A stretch of 64,000 nucleotides of DNA from DATLFA01 sp039915945. Its GTDB lineage: Bacteria > Actinomycetota > Acidimicrobiia > Acidimicrobiales > WLNW01. A program made the translations under genes and the position numbers. The DNA is taken from the NCBI GenBank assembly GCA_039915945.1, contig JBDSMH010000049.1:39004-103003 (forward strand), read 5' to 3'. Below are positions 52,031 through 60,751 of the stretch, one piece after another (within the stretch, counting starts at the first letter, position 1; the number at the start of each line of letters is the position of its first letter). The notes beneath the pieces are model-generated. The model was not told the origin of the DNA. It did no database searches and was given only the letters and a program-made list of their open reading frames with translations.

Positions 52031-53365
52031 TCAGGCGGTTCCCTCCGCCGCATGATCAGTCTCGGGGCTAGCCCGGCGCCCCCGCGCCCGCTCACGATAA
52101 TCGCGCGCGGCTCCCTCCTCAGGTTCGACTTCGAGCACCAATCCATCGATTTCGGCGACACGGACTCCGGCGCCTTTCACGATGGGCGTCGCCCGGTTCG
52201 TGCGGGCCCGCCACAACGCATCGCGCACCCGTACCACCCCGTCGGGATCGACGTTGGTCTCGGCCGTGCCGATCTCGCCGAGCATCCATTCGCGTCCGAT
52301 GGTCGGCGTCGAGAAACGGGTACGCACCATGGCCGGCATGCCCGTCACCATGCCCAACAGCACGCCGCCGACGCCGGCGATGTACGCCAACCAGGTCACC
52401 GACAAGCCGTCGTAGAGGAACAACGATCCGACCAAGAGGCAGGCGGTGGCGATGCCGGTCCAGACACGCGGCACTCCTGTCTGCACGTCGACGGCGAAGC
52501 CGAACATGGAGAACACCAACAGCGCGACGGCCCACCATCGGGCGGGTAAGACATCGAGGCCGTAGCAACCGAGCACGAAGGAACCCGCACCGACGACCCC
52601 CGCGATGCCGACGCCGGCCGTGAAGAACTCGAAGATGAGCAGACCGAGGCCGATGAGAAACAGCAGGTAGGCCACCGGCGGGCTGGCAACGGTGTGCAAT
52701 TGATTGGACAGCAGCGGCAGCGCCGAGAACACGACCGGTGTCAACGGTTTGCGGGTCGGTTGATCGCCGCTGTTGTCGATCTCGGTGCGGAAGCCGGGGA
52801 GCTCGATGAGGAACTGTCCGATCGTCGGTGCGGCAGACGCACCGATGAGCGCCGAGTCGTCCGAGCCGATCGTGTCGTTGCGCAGCCGCGCGACAATGTC
52901 GTCAGTGAGCGTGGTCGGGAACTGCGCCTTGTCGAGCAGGCTCGGGCCAAAGCGTCCGACCCGCGACTTGGGCGCGATGCCGACCGTGTCCGCCAACGGC
53001 ACCAGTTGCGCGGCGCCCCCCTTGGCCTTGGCCCCGCTCGGGCCGACCCAGATGGCGATGGGGACTTTGGCGTCGCGCATGCGGGCGGCCAGTTCCGCGA
53101 ATCGCTCGCGTGTCAGCACCGAGCCACCGCTGTTGTACTGCATCACCAGATACAGCGCGCCGTCATTCTCGGCCGCAGTGATCGTGCGCTCGATGTAGTC
53201 CGCAACGATCGGGTCGAGCAACCCCGAAACCTTGACGATCGGCACGAAGTCGTCGACGGTCGCGGCGGGTGGGGTGTCCTGCGCGGCGGCGGTCGATGTC
53301 GTGAAGCCAATGGCCAGGCCGACACCGATGGCGACGAGCGCAGCTAGCCTCCGCAACCGAGGCAC
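52031..53365 (-). CDS. Long NfeD-family membrane protein, probably protease-dead
   Basis: About 444 residues: an N-terminal signal helix (LRRLAALVAIGVGLAIGF), a ClpP-like domain (about 40-195), four to five membrane helices (about 230-370) and a C-terminal OB-fold NfeD domain. In active NfeD the serine lies in a GASAASAG-type loop; here the loop reads PSGAKAKGGAAQ and the Ser is gone. The GTG at 53365 avoids overlap with the divergent ATPase gene; an ATG at 53398 would overlap it by 28 bp. A membrane-quality-control role is inferred. Confidence 0.85.
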   Translation of the reverse strand: MPRLRRLAALVAIGVGLAIGFTTSTAAAQDTPPAATVDDFVPIVKVSGLLDPIVADYIERTITAAENDGALYLVMQYNSGGSVLTRERFAELAARMRDAKVPIAIWVGPSGAKAKGGAAQLVPLADTVGIAPKSRVGRFGPSLLDKAQFPTTLTDDIVARLRNDTIGSDDSALIGASAAPTIGQFLIELPGFRTEIDNSGDQPTRKPLTPVVFSALPLLSNQLHTVASPPVAYLLFLIGLGLLIFEFFTAGVGIAGVVGAGSFVLGCYGLDVLPARWWAVALLVFSMFGFAVDVQTGVPRVWTGIATACLLVGSLFLYDGLSVTWLAYIAGVGGVLLGMVTGMPAMVRTRFSTPTIGREWMLGEIGTAETNVDPDGVVRVRDALWRARTNRATPIVKGAGVRVAEIDGLVLEVEPEEGAARDYRERARGRRASPETDHAAEGTA

Positions 53366-53370
53366 GATTG

Positions 53371-54324
53371 GTGGACCCGGCACAGTTCTTCTCCGCATCT
53401 CGAGTAGTCATCGTTGCCGGGAAGGGCGGGGTCGGCAAAACCGTGGTCGCAGGGGCTTTGGCCCGAGCGGCCTCCCGCTACGGCGTCGCCACGACGATCC
53501 TCGAGATCGAAGGACGCTGCAGCGTCGCCGCCTCCTTCGGCATCCCCTCGTTCGGCTACGACGAGATCGAGCTCGTCCGGGCGGGCAAGAGTGCTGGTCA
53601 GGCCGCTGTCCGGGGCCGCACGATCACGCCTGACCTCGCGCTCGTCGAGTACCTGGAGGACCACGGCCTGCGCCGCGTGGCCCGCCGGATGGCCGCGACG
53701 GGCGTCCTCGAGGTGGTGGCCACTGCCACACCCGGCATCAAGGATCTCTTGGTGCTCGGCAAGGTGAAGCAGCTCGAACTGACGCGCCGGTCCGACCTGT
53801 TGGTGCTCGACGCGCCGGCGGCCGGCCACGCGCTCAGCTTCCTCGACGCGGCGCGAGTCCTGCACGACACGGCCAAGGTCGGGCCCATCCACCACCAAGC
53901 GGTCGAGGTGCTCGCCATGTTGCGCGACCCGGCCCGCACCCAAGTGATGTTGGTGACGCTCGCCGAGGAAACACCGGTCAACGAGCTCATCGAGACCGCG
54001 TATCGACTCGAGGACCAGCTGCGCGTTTCGCTCGGCCCGGTCATCGTCAACGGTGTGTTGCCCGCGCTGGACGGCATCGATCGCGATCCCGCCGAGCTCA
54101 TCGCCACCGCCGTGCCCGACGCACAGCTGTCCACCCTGCGCGCCGCGGGGCAATGGTGGTCGACTCGCTACGCCCGCCAACGGGAAGAACTCGAGCGGCT
54201 CGCCGAAGCATTACCCCTGCCGCAGATCGAACTGCCCCAACTGTTCGGGCCCACCATCGGTGTCGCAGAGTCGATCGAACTGAGCGACGCGCTCATCCGA
54301 GGGGTGACGCAACTTGACGGATGA
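53371..54324 (+). CDS. Get3/ArsA-like ATPase, first of pair
   Basis: The 317-residue protein has the deviant Walker A AGKGGVGKTVVAGAL, a switch segment LLVLDAPAAGHALSFLD and a C-terminal helix region. It matches the first of the paired mycobacterial Get3-like ATPases next to whiB4 (Rv3679, BagA, from memory), which have been linked to stress tolerance. The metal cysteines of ArsA are absent, so arsenite transport is unlikely. Its stop lies inside the next gene's start region (11-bp overlap). Confidence 0.85.
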   Translation: MDPAQFFSASRVVIVAGKGGVGKTVVAGALARAASRYGVATTILEIEGRCSVAASFGIPSFGYDEIELVRAGKSAGQAAVRGRTITPDLALVEYLEDHGLRRVARRMAATGVLEVVATATPGIKDLLVLGKVKQLELTRRSDLLVLDAPAAGHALSFLDAARVLHDTAKVGPIHHQAVEVLAMLRDPARTQVMLVTLAEETPVNELIETAYRLEDQLRVSLGPVIVNGVLPALDGIDRDPAELIATAVPDAQLSTLRAAGQWWSTRYARQREELERLAEALPLPQIELPQLFGPTIGVAESIELSDALIRGVTQLDG

Positions 54325-55366
54325 TCGTTCGTTGGCCGGCGTCGTCGATGCGGCGACGATCGTCGTCACCACCGGCACCGGTGGCGTTGGCAAGACGACA
54401 ACCTCGGCCGCCATCGCGCTACACGGCGCACGATCGGGCCGGCGCACGATCGTCATCACCATCGACCCGGCGCGCCGCCTTGCCGACGCAATGGGCATCT
54501 CCGCCACGGCCAACGAACCCAGTCGTGTCGACGGCCCTTGGGCCGGTGAGCTCTACGCGTTGATGCTCGATACCAAGGGCACATTCGACACCCTCGTGAC
54601 CCGCTACGCGCGTGACGAGACGCAGTGCCGTCGCATCCTCGACAACCGCTTCTACCAGAACATCGCCGGCGCGCTGTCGGGCACGCAGGAGTACATGGCG
54701 ATGGAAAAGCTGCACGCGTTGGCCGAGAGCAAGGAGTACGACCTCATCGTCGTCGACACCCCGCCGACGCGTCATGCACTGGCATTCCTCGACGCGCCCC
54801 GCCTGTTGACCCGGCTACTGGACAACCGCGTCTACCGCTTGCTGATGGCGCCACGCGGCTTGGTGCGAGCAGTCAACAACGCCGCGCACCTCTTCATCCG
54901 TCAGATCACTCGTATCGTCGGTGCCGAAGTCGTCGACGACGCCATTGCCTTCTTTCGCGCGTTCGAGGGGATGGAGCAAGGCTTCACCGAACGGGCCAAG
55001 ACGATGATCGAACTGTTGCGCTCGGACGACACTGCCTTTGTCCTCGTTGCCGCGCCACGCGCCGACACCGTCGTCGAGACGAAGTACTTCGTGGGCCAAC
55101 TCGCGGCATCGAACATCAACGTGCACGCGTGCGTGGTCAACCGCATGGCGCCCGTCTTCGGCGCGGTGCGAGCCAAGGCCACCAAAGGTCTGCCCCACCG
55201 GCAAGCCGTCGAGCGTCTCCGCGACGCGGCCGCCGCCGAAGAGGCCCATGTCGCCGCATTGATCGACGGGCTCGGTGACATCGCGGTCGAGCGAGTGCCC
55301 ATGCTGGCGTCCGACCTCCACGATCTCGAGGGCATCGCTTCGATCGAGGCCCTGCTCTTCGGATAG
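54314..55366 (+). CDS. Get3/ArsA-like ATPase, second of pair
   Basis: The 350-residue partner ATPase has TGTGGVGKTTTSAAIAL (Walker A with Thr in place of the signature Lys), VITIDPARRLADAMG, VDTPPTRHALAFLDAP and the C-terminal ACVVNRMAPVFG. It starts at a TTG overlapping the upstream stop. It corresponds to Rv3680/BagB (from memory). The loss of the first Walker A lysine suggests that only one subunit of a heterodimer has a complete intradimer site. Confidence 0.85.
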   Translation: MTDDRSLAGVVDAATIVVTTGTGGVGKTTTSAAIALHGARSGRRTIVITIDPARRLADAMGISATANEPSRVDGPWAGELYALMLDTKGTFDTLVTRYARDETQCRRILDNRFYQNIAGALSGTQEYMAMEKLHALAESKEYDLIVVDTPPTRHALAFLDAPRLLTRLLDNRVYRLLMAPRGLVRAVNNAAHLFIRQITRIVGAEVVDDAIAFFRAFEGMEQGFTERAKTMIELLRSDDTAFVLVAAPRADTVVETKYFVGQLAASNINVHACVVNRMAPVFGAVRAKATKGLPHRQAVERLRDAAAAEEAHVAALIDGLGDIAVERVPMLASDLHDLEGIASIEALLFG

Positions 55367-55377
55367 CCTGCGCATTC

Positions 55378-55803
55378 ATGGCTTCCGTACTGCTCGCCAC
55401 CGACGCTGACTGGGTGTACGACGAAGTGTTCGCTTCGCTCGACGGTTCGTACACGGTGTCGAGGGTGCGGGCCGGGTCGATGGTGCAAGACGCAGTCGCC
55501 GAGCTCGAGCCCGACGTCGTGCTGCTCGATCTCCAGATCGGCAACATGGGCGGCATCGCGGCCTGTTTGAACCTGCGCCTCGAGCAGCGAGCGGGCCGAT
55601 TGCCCGACGCCAAGGCGCTGATCCTGCTCGATCGCGAGGCCGACATCTTCCTCGCACGGCGGGCCGAGGCCGACGGGTGGCTGATCAAACCGTTCGACTC
55701 GTTCCGCCTGCGCCGAGCGGTGCAGACCGTGCTCAGCGCCGGTAGCTACACCGAGGGCGTGCCCGACGAATGGAAAGACGTGGCGCCGTTGCTCAACCAC
55801 TGA
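55378..55803 (+). CDS. Single-domain response regulator
   Basis: The 141-residue receiver-only protein has LATDADWVYDEVF at the N terminus, the phospho-acceptor in DVVLLDLQIGNMGG (about residue 47) and the conserved lysine in GWLIKPFDSFRLRRAV. No output domain follows. It starts 11 bp after the second ATPase gene, so it is probably part of that operon. No histidine kinase is seen in the window. Confidence 0.88.
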   Translation: MASVLLATDADWVYDEVFASLDGSYTVSRVRAGSMVQDAVAELEPDVVLLDLQIGNMGGIAACLNLRLEQRAGRLPDAKALILLDREADIFLARRAEADGWLIKPFDSFRLRRAVQTVLSAGSYTEGVPDEWKDVAPLLNH

Positions 55804-55810
55804 CGAAGAC

Positions 55811-55850
55811 GCGACTGCGGTGATCTCGGGCCGCTCGGAGAACCAGTCGC
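55811..55850 (+). terminator. Hairpin after the ATPase-regulator operon
   Basis: GCGACTG (55811-55817) pairs with CAGTCGC (55844-55850). The loop contains the dispersed core GGGCCGCTCGG. It lies 8 bp after the regulator stop and before tRNA-Pro. Confidence 0.45.
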
Positions 55851-55867
55851 GTTAGCATGTCCGACTT

Positions 55868-55941
55868 CGGGTAGTGGCTCAGCTTGGTAGAGCGCACGGT
55901 TCGGGACCGTGAGGTCGTGGGTTCAAATCCCGCCTACCCGA
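55868..55941 (+). tRNA. tRNA-Pro (anticodon CGG)
   Basis: Cloverleaf with acceptor CGGGTAG/CTACCCG, D arm GCTCAGCTTGGTAGAGC, anticodon stem CACGG/CCGTG around loop TTCGGGA (anticodon CGG, codon CCG), T arm GTGGG-TTCAAAT-CCCGC and discriminator A. CCA is not encoded directly. It marks the start of a less conserved tail of the window. Confidence 0.95.
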
Positions 55942-56171
55942 CTCCAGAGATACCTTGGCGCGCCTATTGGAACCTCACTGTCGTTCGGCTTCGAGATCGT
56001 GAGCCACACGGTTCGGGCACAGTCGACTTCGGTGAGGTGGCCAACTTCGCTTAACCCTGGCCGGCTCGAGGATGCGCGACTCCACGTGTTGGGATCAGCG
56101 GCCCCGGCTACGGTTGCTCTCGTCACTTCGCAGACCCGAAGCGACCGACACGGCGACCTACGGAGGCAGCA

Positions 56172-57500
56172 GTGGCGATACGCAACAAGTCGGCTCAGCA
56201 TGTTTCAGCGAACGAGGCCGCGGCGCTCGTGCGGTCGGGCGACTGGCTCGACTACGGGGCCGTGCTGGCTCAGCCCGATTCGTTCGACACAGCGTTGGCG
56301 CAACGAGTGGACGAGTTGCACGACGTGAGCATTCGCGGCTGTCTGAGCGTGCGGCCCCGCGCGGTCGTCGAAGCCGACCCTGGCCGTGAGCATTTCAGCT
56401 TCTTTAATTGGCATCTCGGCGGTTACGACCGCAAGCACAGCGACGCCGGCTTGCAGAACTACATCCCGTGCAATCTCGGCGAGATAAGCGACTACTACCG
56501 TCGGTTCATCGACCCACCCGAGGTCATGGTGGTCAAGACATGCCCGATCGATGCCGACGGGTACTTCAACTTCAGTGCGGCAAACCTCTGGCACGGGGCA
56601 GTCGCGTCGCGGGCCAAGGTCGTCATCGTCGAGGTGAACAGCGCGATGCCGTATGTACACGGCATCGACAACGGCATCCACGTAAGCGACGTCGACTACA
56701 TCATCGAAGGTGACGGCCAGCCCGCCGCAGAGTTGCCGAACCCGCCACCGACTGATGCCGATCGCGAGGTCGCGAGATTGATTGCCGGCGAGATCGACGA
56801 CGGTGCATGTCTGCAGATCGGTATCGGGGCAATGCCTAACGCGGTGTGTTCGTTATTGATGGAGAGCGGGGTTCGCGATCTTGGCATTCACACCGAGATG
56901 CTGACCGACGGCATCATCGATCTCTACAAGGCGGGCATAGTCACCGGTGCACGAAAGACGCACAATCCGGGCAAGATCGTGTGCAGCTTCGGGCTTGGTT
57001 CGCGAGCTACGTACGCGACGATCGATCACAACCCCGACATCTCGTGCCAGCCGGTCGAGTTGACGAACCTGCCTCATCTGATCATGCAGAACGACCGGCT
57101 GACGGCGATCAACAACACCACCCAGATGGATCTCCAGGGCCAGGCCGCTAGCGAGTCCGACGGTCACCGTCACATCAGCGGCACCGGTGGTCAGTTGCAG
57201 TTCGTCCGAGGCGGGTACGCGTCGAAGGGTGGGAAGTCCTTCATCTGCATGTCGTCGACCTACGAACGCACCGGGGTGCGCAAGAGCCGGATCGTCTTGA
57301 GCCTGACACCGGGCAACGTCGCCACCGCGCCCCGCAGCGACATGATGTACGTCGTTACCGAGTACGGCATGGTCAACCTCAAAGGGAAATCGATCCCCGA
57401 GCGCGCCAAGGCAATGATCTCGATCGCGCACCCCGACTTTCGCGACGATCTCGAGCGTCAAGCCCGTGAGAACGGACTGATTCCAAAGTGCTTCGTCTGA
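56172..57500 (+). CDS. Acetyl-CoA hydrolase/transferase family CoA-transferase (4-hydroxybutyrate/butyrate type)
   Basis: The 442-residue protein is a class I CoA-transferase of the Cat/AbfT group. The mid-chain QIGIGAMPNAVCSLL and GIHTEMLTDGIIDLYKAG carry the catalytic Glu; SGTGGQLQFVRGGYASKGGK and VTEYGMVNLKGKSIPERAKA are also typical. It moves CoA between acetyl-CoA and a short acid such as 4-hydroxybutyrate or butyrate. A GGAGG Shine-Dalgarno precedes the GTG at 56172. It stands alone, so the pathway is not indicated. Confidence 0.9.
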   Translation: MAIRNKSAQHVSANEAAALVRSGDWLDYGAVLAQPDSFDTALAQRVDELHDVSIRGCLSVRPRAVVEADPGREHFSFFNWHLGGYDRKHSDAGLQNYIPCNLGEISDYYRRFIDPPEVMVVKTCPIDADGYFNFSAANLWHGAVASRAKVVIVEVNSAMPYVHGIDNGIHVSDVDYIIEGDGQPAAELPNPPPTDADREVARLIAGEIDDGACLQIGIGAMPNAVCSLLMESGVRDLGIHTEMLTDGIIDLYKAGIVTGARKTHNPGKIVCSFGLGSRATYATIDHNPDISCQPVELTNLPHLIMQNDRLTAINNTTQMDLQGQAASESDGHRHISGTGGQLQFVRGGYASKGGKSFICMSSTYERTGVRKSRIVLSLTPGNVATAPRSDMMYVVTEYGMVNLKGKSIPERAKAMISIAHPDFRDDLERQARENGLIPKCFV

Positions 57501-57743
57501 CAAGCGGCTCGCCGACGACCTTGTATTGCCGTTTCGAAGCGGATGTACGACCACTGCGGCAGGCAAGTTGACTCCGGATGGACGGCGCGCCGAGGCAAAT
57601 ACTGCATACGTCAGCGAGTCTCGTGCCGACACCAATCGTCATAGCCGTCGTTATCCGGATCATGGCGCAACCCGCGAACATCCCTATCCCAACAAGATCG
57701 CTCAAGCCATCCGTGCCCTCGTCTCAAAGCAAGCACGTCGGAA

Positions 57744-58244
57744 TCAGTGACGACGAGACTGACGACCGGGTGCCCGAATCGTCACGCCTTGTGCGGGTAG
57801 CGCTCGCCGGAGATACCGCCGGTCCACTCCGAGCTGTTCACCAACGTCAGCCAAGCTCAGCCCGCTCTCGTAGAGCTCGCGAGCAAGCATGAGTTCGTCC
57901 GGCGACAATGTGCGACCGGGCCACCGCCGGCCGGGCACTCCGGCTCGCTCAAGGTTCGCCATCACAGCCGAGCGACTCAACCCGAACCGTGCTGCCAAGT
58001 CGTTGATCTCGGCGCCGTCCTGACGCAACCGCCCCAACTCGGCCACCTCATCGCCTGTCAACCGGCTCAATCGCCGCGGCGACCGGGTAGGCCGAGCGGG
58101 TGGGCGGTCTCGCCCACGACCAGAGAGAATCCGCTCGAGACGGGTTGCAATGTCCGAGTTGGAGTATCGGCCTAGCAGCTCGACTCCTATTTCACTTTTG
58201 CGCACCGCCGGTTCCACCGAACGCGCAGGCGGCCGTCGGATCAA
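57744..58244 (-). CDS. Tandem helix-turn-helix protein, recombinase-derived
   Basis: The 166-residue reading has an N-terminal NSDIATRLERIL segment, then two HTH units: LTGDEVAELGRLRQDGAEIN with ARFGLSRSAVMANLERAGVP, and SPDELMLARELYESGLSLAD with QLGVDRRYLRRALPAQGV. Such tandem HTHs are widespread in actinobacteria and look like detached C termini of serine recombinases. The start is uncertain, and the N-terminal part may be a remnant. The flanking 243 bp after the CoA-transferase show no gene. Confidence 0.6.
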   Translation of the reverse strand: MIRRPPARSVEPAVRKSEIGVELLGRYSNSDIATRLERILSGRGRDRPPARPTRSPRRLSRLTGDEVAELGRLRQDGAEINDLAARFGLSRSAVMANLERAGVPGRRWPGRTLSPDELMLARELYESGLSLADVGEQLGVDRRYLRRALPAQGVTIRAPGRQSRRH

Positions 58245-58315
58245 CGTGGCAGCGCCACCGCGACAGGGTGGCTACCGCACTTGTCGTCGCGGCCTGGGCC
58301 CCCCAGACTTGGCCG

Positions 58316-59806
58316 ATGCCCGCCATCCTGCTGAGAGTGCGCGTCTGGTTGCGCGGGCACCTGCGCCAACTGGCGACCACTGCGTTGCTCATCGGCATCG
58401 CCGGCGGATTGGCGATCGGCCTCGCCGCGGGCACGCGCCGCACCAACTCTGCTCCGGACCGCTACACGGCGAAATACGGCGGCGATCCCGATCTCGTGTT
58501 CCTCCAGCAGAGCGGCGCCCCGCTCACCGCGGACGTCGCGAAGATCCCGGGCGTCGCGGGCACGAGGTCCATTGCCTTTGTCACGTCGTTTCTGATCGCC
58601 GTCGTCGTCATCGGCGGGGCGCTGATGGGCCGCCGCCGTGAGCGCGCGGTCGAAAGCGACGCCAACACCGGGCGGGTCGCAGGCGCGATCGCGTCGGCCG
58701 GCGCCGGAATGGCGTTGACCACGGGGGCCCGCCTCATCGCGACCGGCCCGCGGGGCGGGCGGCGCTCTGTCGTGTCGCTCGCCGTCGGCGCCATCGGTCT
58801 GGCCGGTCTGGTTGCGTCGGGGGTCGTCGGGTTGAGCTTGACGCACCTGGTCGACCAACGAGATCGCTGGGGCGAGAACTACGACCAACTCTTCGGCAAC
58901 CCCTTCGTCCCCGCCGAGGACGACATCGTGACGCCGGTGATCGACAACCCGGACATCATCGGTCTCGCCGGCGCGAACATCGGCTCGTTGACGATCAACG
59001 GGCACGACACCGCGACCCTCGCGTTCGACACCGTGAAAGGAGCGCAACGGCCCACCACGCTCGAAGGTCGACCACCCGCAGACGAGGACGAGATCGGTCT
59101 GGGCGCCGAAGTAACTCGCCGCCTCGGCGTAGACGTCGGCGACCTCGTCGAAGCTGTCGGCACGACCGGCGAGACGCGCGAGTTGCGCGTCGTGGGCATC
59201 GTCGTCACCCCCGACAGCGCAGGCGACGGCGCGGCCATGACATTCGCCGGCTACGTCGCGCTCAGCCCGACTGCCACGAAGAACATCCTTCTGGTCACGT
59301 TTCGCGACGGCGCCCCTGCCGACGCCGCCGACAAAGTCGCGGAAGCCAACTTCAGCCCGCCCGGCACGCTGGTCAAGCCGACGAGCGTTCGCGCTCTCGA
59401 ACGCGTGACCGCGGCGCCGTTCTTGCTCGGCGCGGTGCTGGCCGTATTGCTCATCGCGACCTGTGCCTACCTGTTGACCGCATCGGTCCGCGCTCGCGGC
59501 CACGATCTCGCCGTGTTGCGCGCGCTCGGGTCGGACAGCCATCAACTCTGCGCGATCGTCCATTGGCAGTCGACGCTCGTCGCCGCCATCGTCCTCCTGG
59601 CCGGCGTGCCGATCGGAATCCTGGTCGGCCGAGCGATCGTCGACCTGCTGACCGATGCGCTCGGAATCGTGCCCGGCTCCGACGTGCCCCCGTTGTTCAT
59701 CATCACCGTGGTCGCGGTCGGCCTCGCTCTGGCCAATCTGCTCGCGCTGATGCCCGCGCGCTTCGCTGCCCGCACCCGCATCGCCGAGCTCATGCGTGAC
59801 CGCTGA
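58316..59806 (+). CDS. FtsX-like ABC permease, internally shortened
   Basis: About 496 residues from the ATG at 58316 (MPAILLRVRVWLRGHL). The N-terminal helix and GLAAGTRRTNSAPDRY are as in large actinobacterial FtsX permeases of about 850 residues. After IPGVAGTRSIAFVTS the chain jumps into a later membrane helix (FLIAVVVIGGALMG), then ALTTGARLIATGPRGGRRSV, LTHLVDQRDRWGENYDQLFG and the C-terminal FtsX core. The first ectodomain and the following two or three helices seem to be missing. No ABC ATPase gene is adjacent, so it is probably non-functional or decaying. Confidence 0.75.
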   Translation: MPAILLRVRVWLRGHLRQLATTALLIGIAGGLAIGLAAGTRRTNSAPDRYTAKYGGDPDLVFLQQSGAPLTADVAKIPGVAGTRSIAFVTSFLIAVVVIGGALMGRRRERAVESDANTGRVAGAIASAGAGMALTTGARLIATGPRGGRRSVVSLAVGAIGLAGLVASGVVGLSLTHLVDQRDRWGENYDQLFGNPFVPAEDDIVTPVIDNPDIIGLAGANIGSLTINGHDTATLAFDTVKGAQRPTTLEGRPPADEDEIGLGAEVTRRLGVDVGDLVEAVGTTGETRELRVVGIVVTPDSAGDGAAMTFAGYVALSPTATKNILLVTFRDGAPADAADKVAEANFSPPGTLVKPTSVRALERVTAAPFLLGAVLAVLLIATCAYLLTASVRARGHDLAVLRALGSDSHQLCAIVHWQSTLVAAIVLLAGVPIGILVGRAIVDLLTDALGIVPGSDVPPLFIITVVAVGLALANLLALMPARFAARTRIAELMRDR

Positions 59807-59842
59807 ACTACTGCGCGACCGCTGAAGGCAGTCGAGCCCCGC

Positions 59843-59848
59843 TACCGT
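59843..59848 (+). promoter_or_regulatory. Putative leaderless -10 box of the MpaB-like gene
   Basis: TACCGT, 7 nt before the ATG at 59856. It overlaps the alternative GTG start at 59847, which argues against that start. Confidence 0.4.
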
Positions 59849-59855
59849 GACGGCC

Positions 59856-60713
59856 ATGAGTGTCGAGCGCGCGATCGAGCCAGTACGCCTGGAGATCCAA
59901 CACCTGGTGCGCTCTTTCGTCACCGGCTCACCGGCCCCACCGAGACGGCTCTCCGACCCTGACGATCCGAGCCTCTTCGAACCCGACAGTGCCATCTGGC
60001 GGGTGCACGCGGACGTCTCGATGTTCATCGGCGGCCTGCGAGCGCTGCTGCTGCAAACCCTCCACGAGCCCACGATGACCGGCGTGGCCGCGCATTCGGA
60101 CTATCGCGAAGACCCGCTCGGTCGCTTGCGCCGCACTGCCAACTTTCTCGGCATGACCACCTACGGCCCGCGCTCGTCGGCCCTCGAGACCATCGACGCC
60201 GTCAAGCGCATCCATGATCGCGTGCAGGGCACCCTCGCCGACGGCACGCCCTATTCGGCCAACGATCCGCATCTGCTCGGTTGGGTACACGCCACCGAGG
60301 TCGACAGCTTCCTCCGCGCCTATCAGCGCTATGCGACGCGCCGCCTCGACGCTGCGCAGTCCGATCAATACGTCGCGGACATGGCGGTCGTCGCAACCCT
60401 CATGGGCGTCGACGATCCGCCGACCGATCGAGCATCGCTGCGCACGACGCTGCACAGCTATCGCCGCGAGTTGCGGGTCACGCCGCACACGCGCGACGCG
60501 GTGCGCTTCTTGTTGCATCCGCCGTTCCCACTGTTGGCGCGGCCCACCTACAACGTCATCGCCGGCGCAGCCGTGAGCCTGTTGCCCGGCTACGCGCGCC
60601 GCATGTTGTGGCTGCCGGTGCCGCCCGGTGTCGAGCCGCTCATGGTGCGCCCCGTCGCCACCGCGCTGATGCGTACCCTCGGCTGGGCGCTGGCTCCCGC
60701 TCCCACCGCGTAG
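59856..60713 (+). CDS. MpaB/DUF2236-family oxygenase-like protein
   Basis: About 285 residues. Family landmarks: SAIWRVHADVSMFIGGLRAL, LQTLHEPTMTGVAAHSDY, DPLGRLRRTANFLGMTTYG, LGWVHATEVDSFLRAYQRY and the C-terminal AGAAVSLLPGYARRMLWLP. DUF2236 proteins include heme-dependent latex-clearing and mycophenolate MpaB oxygenases; the conserved HxxT/H pattern supports heme or metal binding. The substrate is unknown. The MazG-like gene follows after 38 bp with its own TANNNT box. Confidence 0.88.
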   Translation: MSVERAIEPVRLEIQHLVRSFVTGSPAPPRRLSDPDDPSLFEPDSAIWRVHADVSMFIGGLRALLLQTLHEPTMTGVAAHSDYREDPLGRLRRTANFLGMTTYGPRSSALETIDAVKRIHDRVQGTLADGTPYSANDPHLLGWVHATEVDSFLRAYQRYATRRLDAAQSDQYVADMAVVATLMGVDDPPTDRASLRTTLHSYRRELRVTPHTRDAVRFLLHPPFPLLARPTYNVIAGAAVSLLPGYARRMLWLPVPPGVEPLMVRPVATALMRTLGWALAPAPTA

Positions 60714-60737
60714 AGCCAATTCGGCAACGCCAGCAGC

Positions 60738-60743
60738 TACGGT
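60738..60743 (+). promoter_or_regulatory. Putative leaderless -10 box of the mazG-like gene
   Basis: TACGGT, 8 nt before the ATG at 60752. Confidence 0.35.
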
Positions 60744-60751
60744 CATCGGCC

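Noticed and set aside
57526..57892. Short plus-strand frames after the CoA-transferase
   Set aside because: No family resemblance or promoter/RBS support; part overlaps the HTH gene on the other strand. The stretch 57501-57743 shows no convincing gene.
58241..60073. Minus-strand open frame of 610 codons opposite the FtsX and MpaB-like genes
   Set aside because: Low-complexity charged composition without motifs; both plus-strand genes are recognisable.
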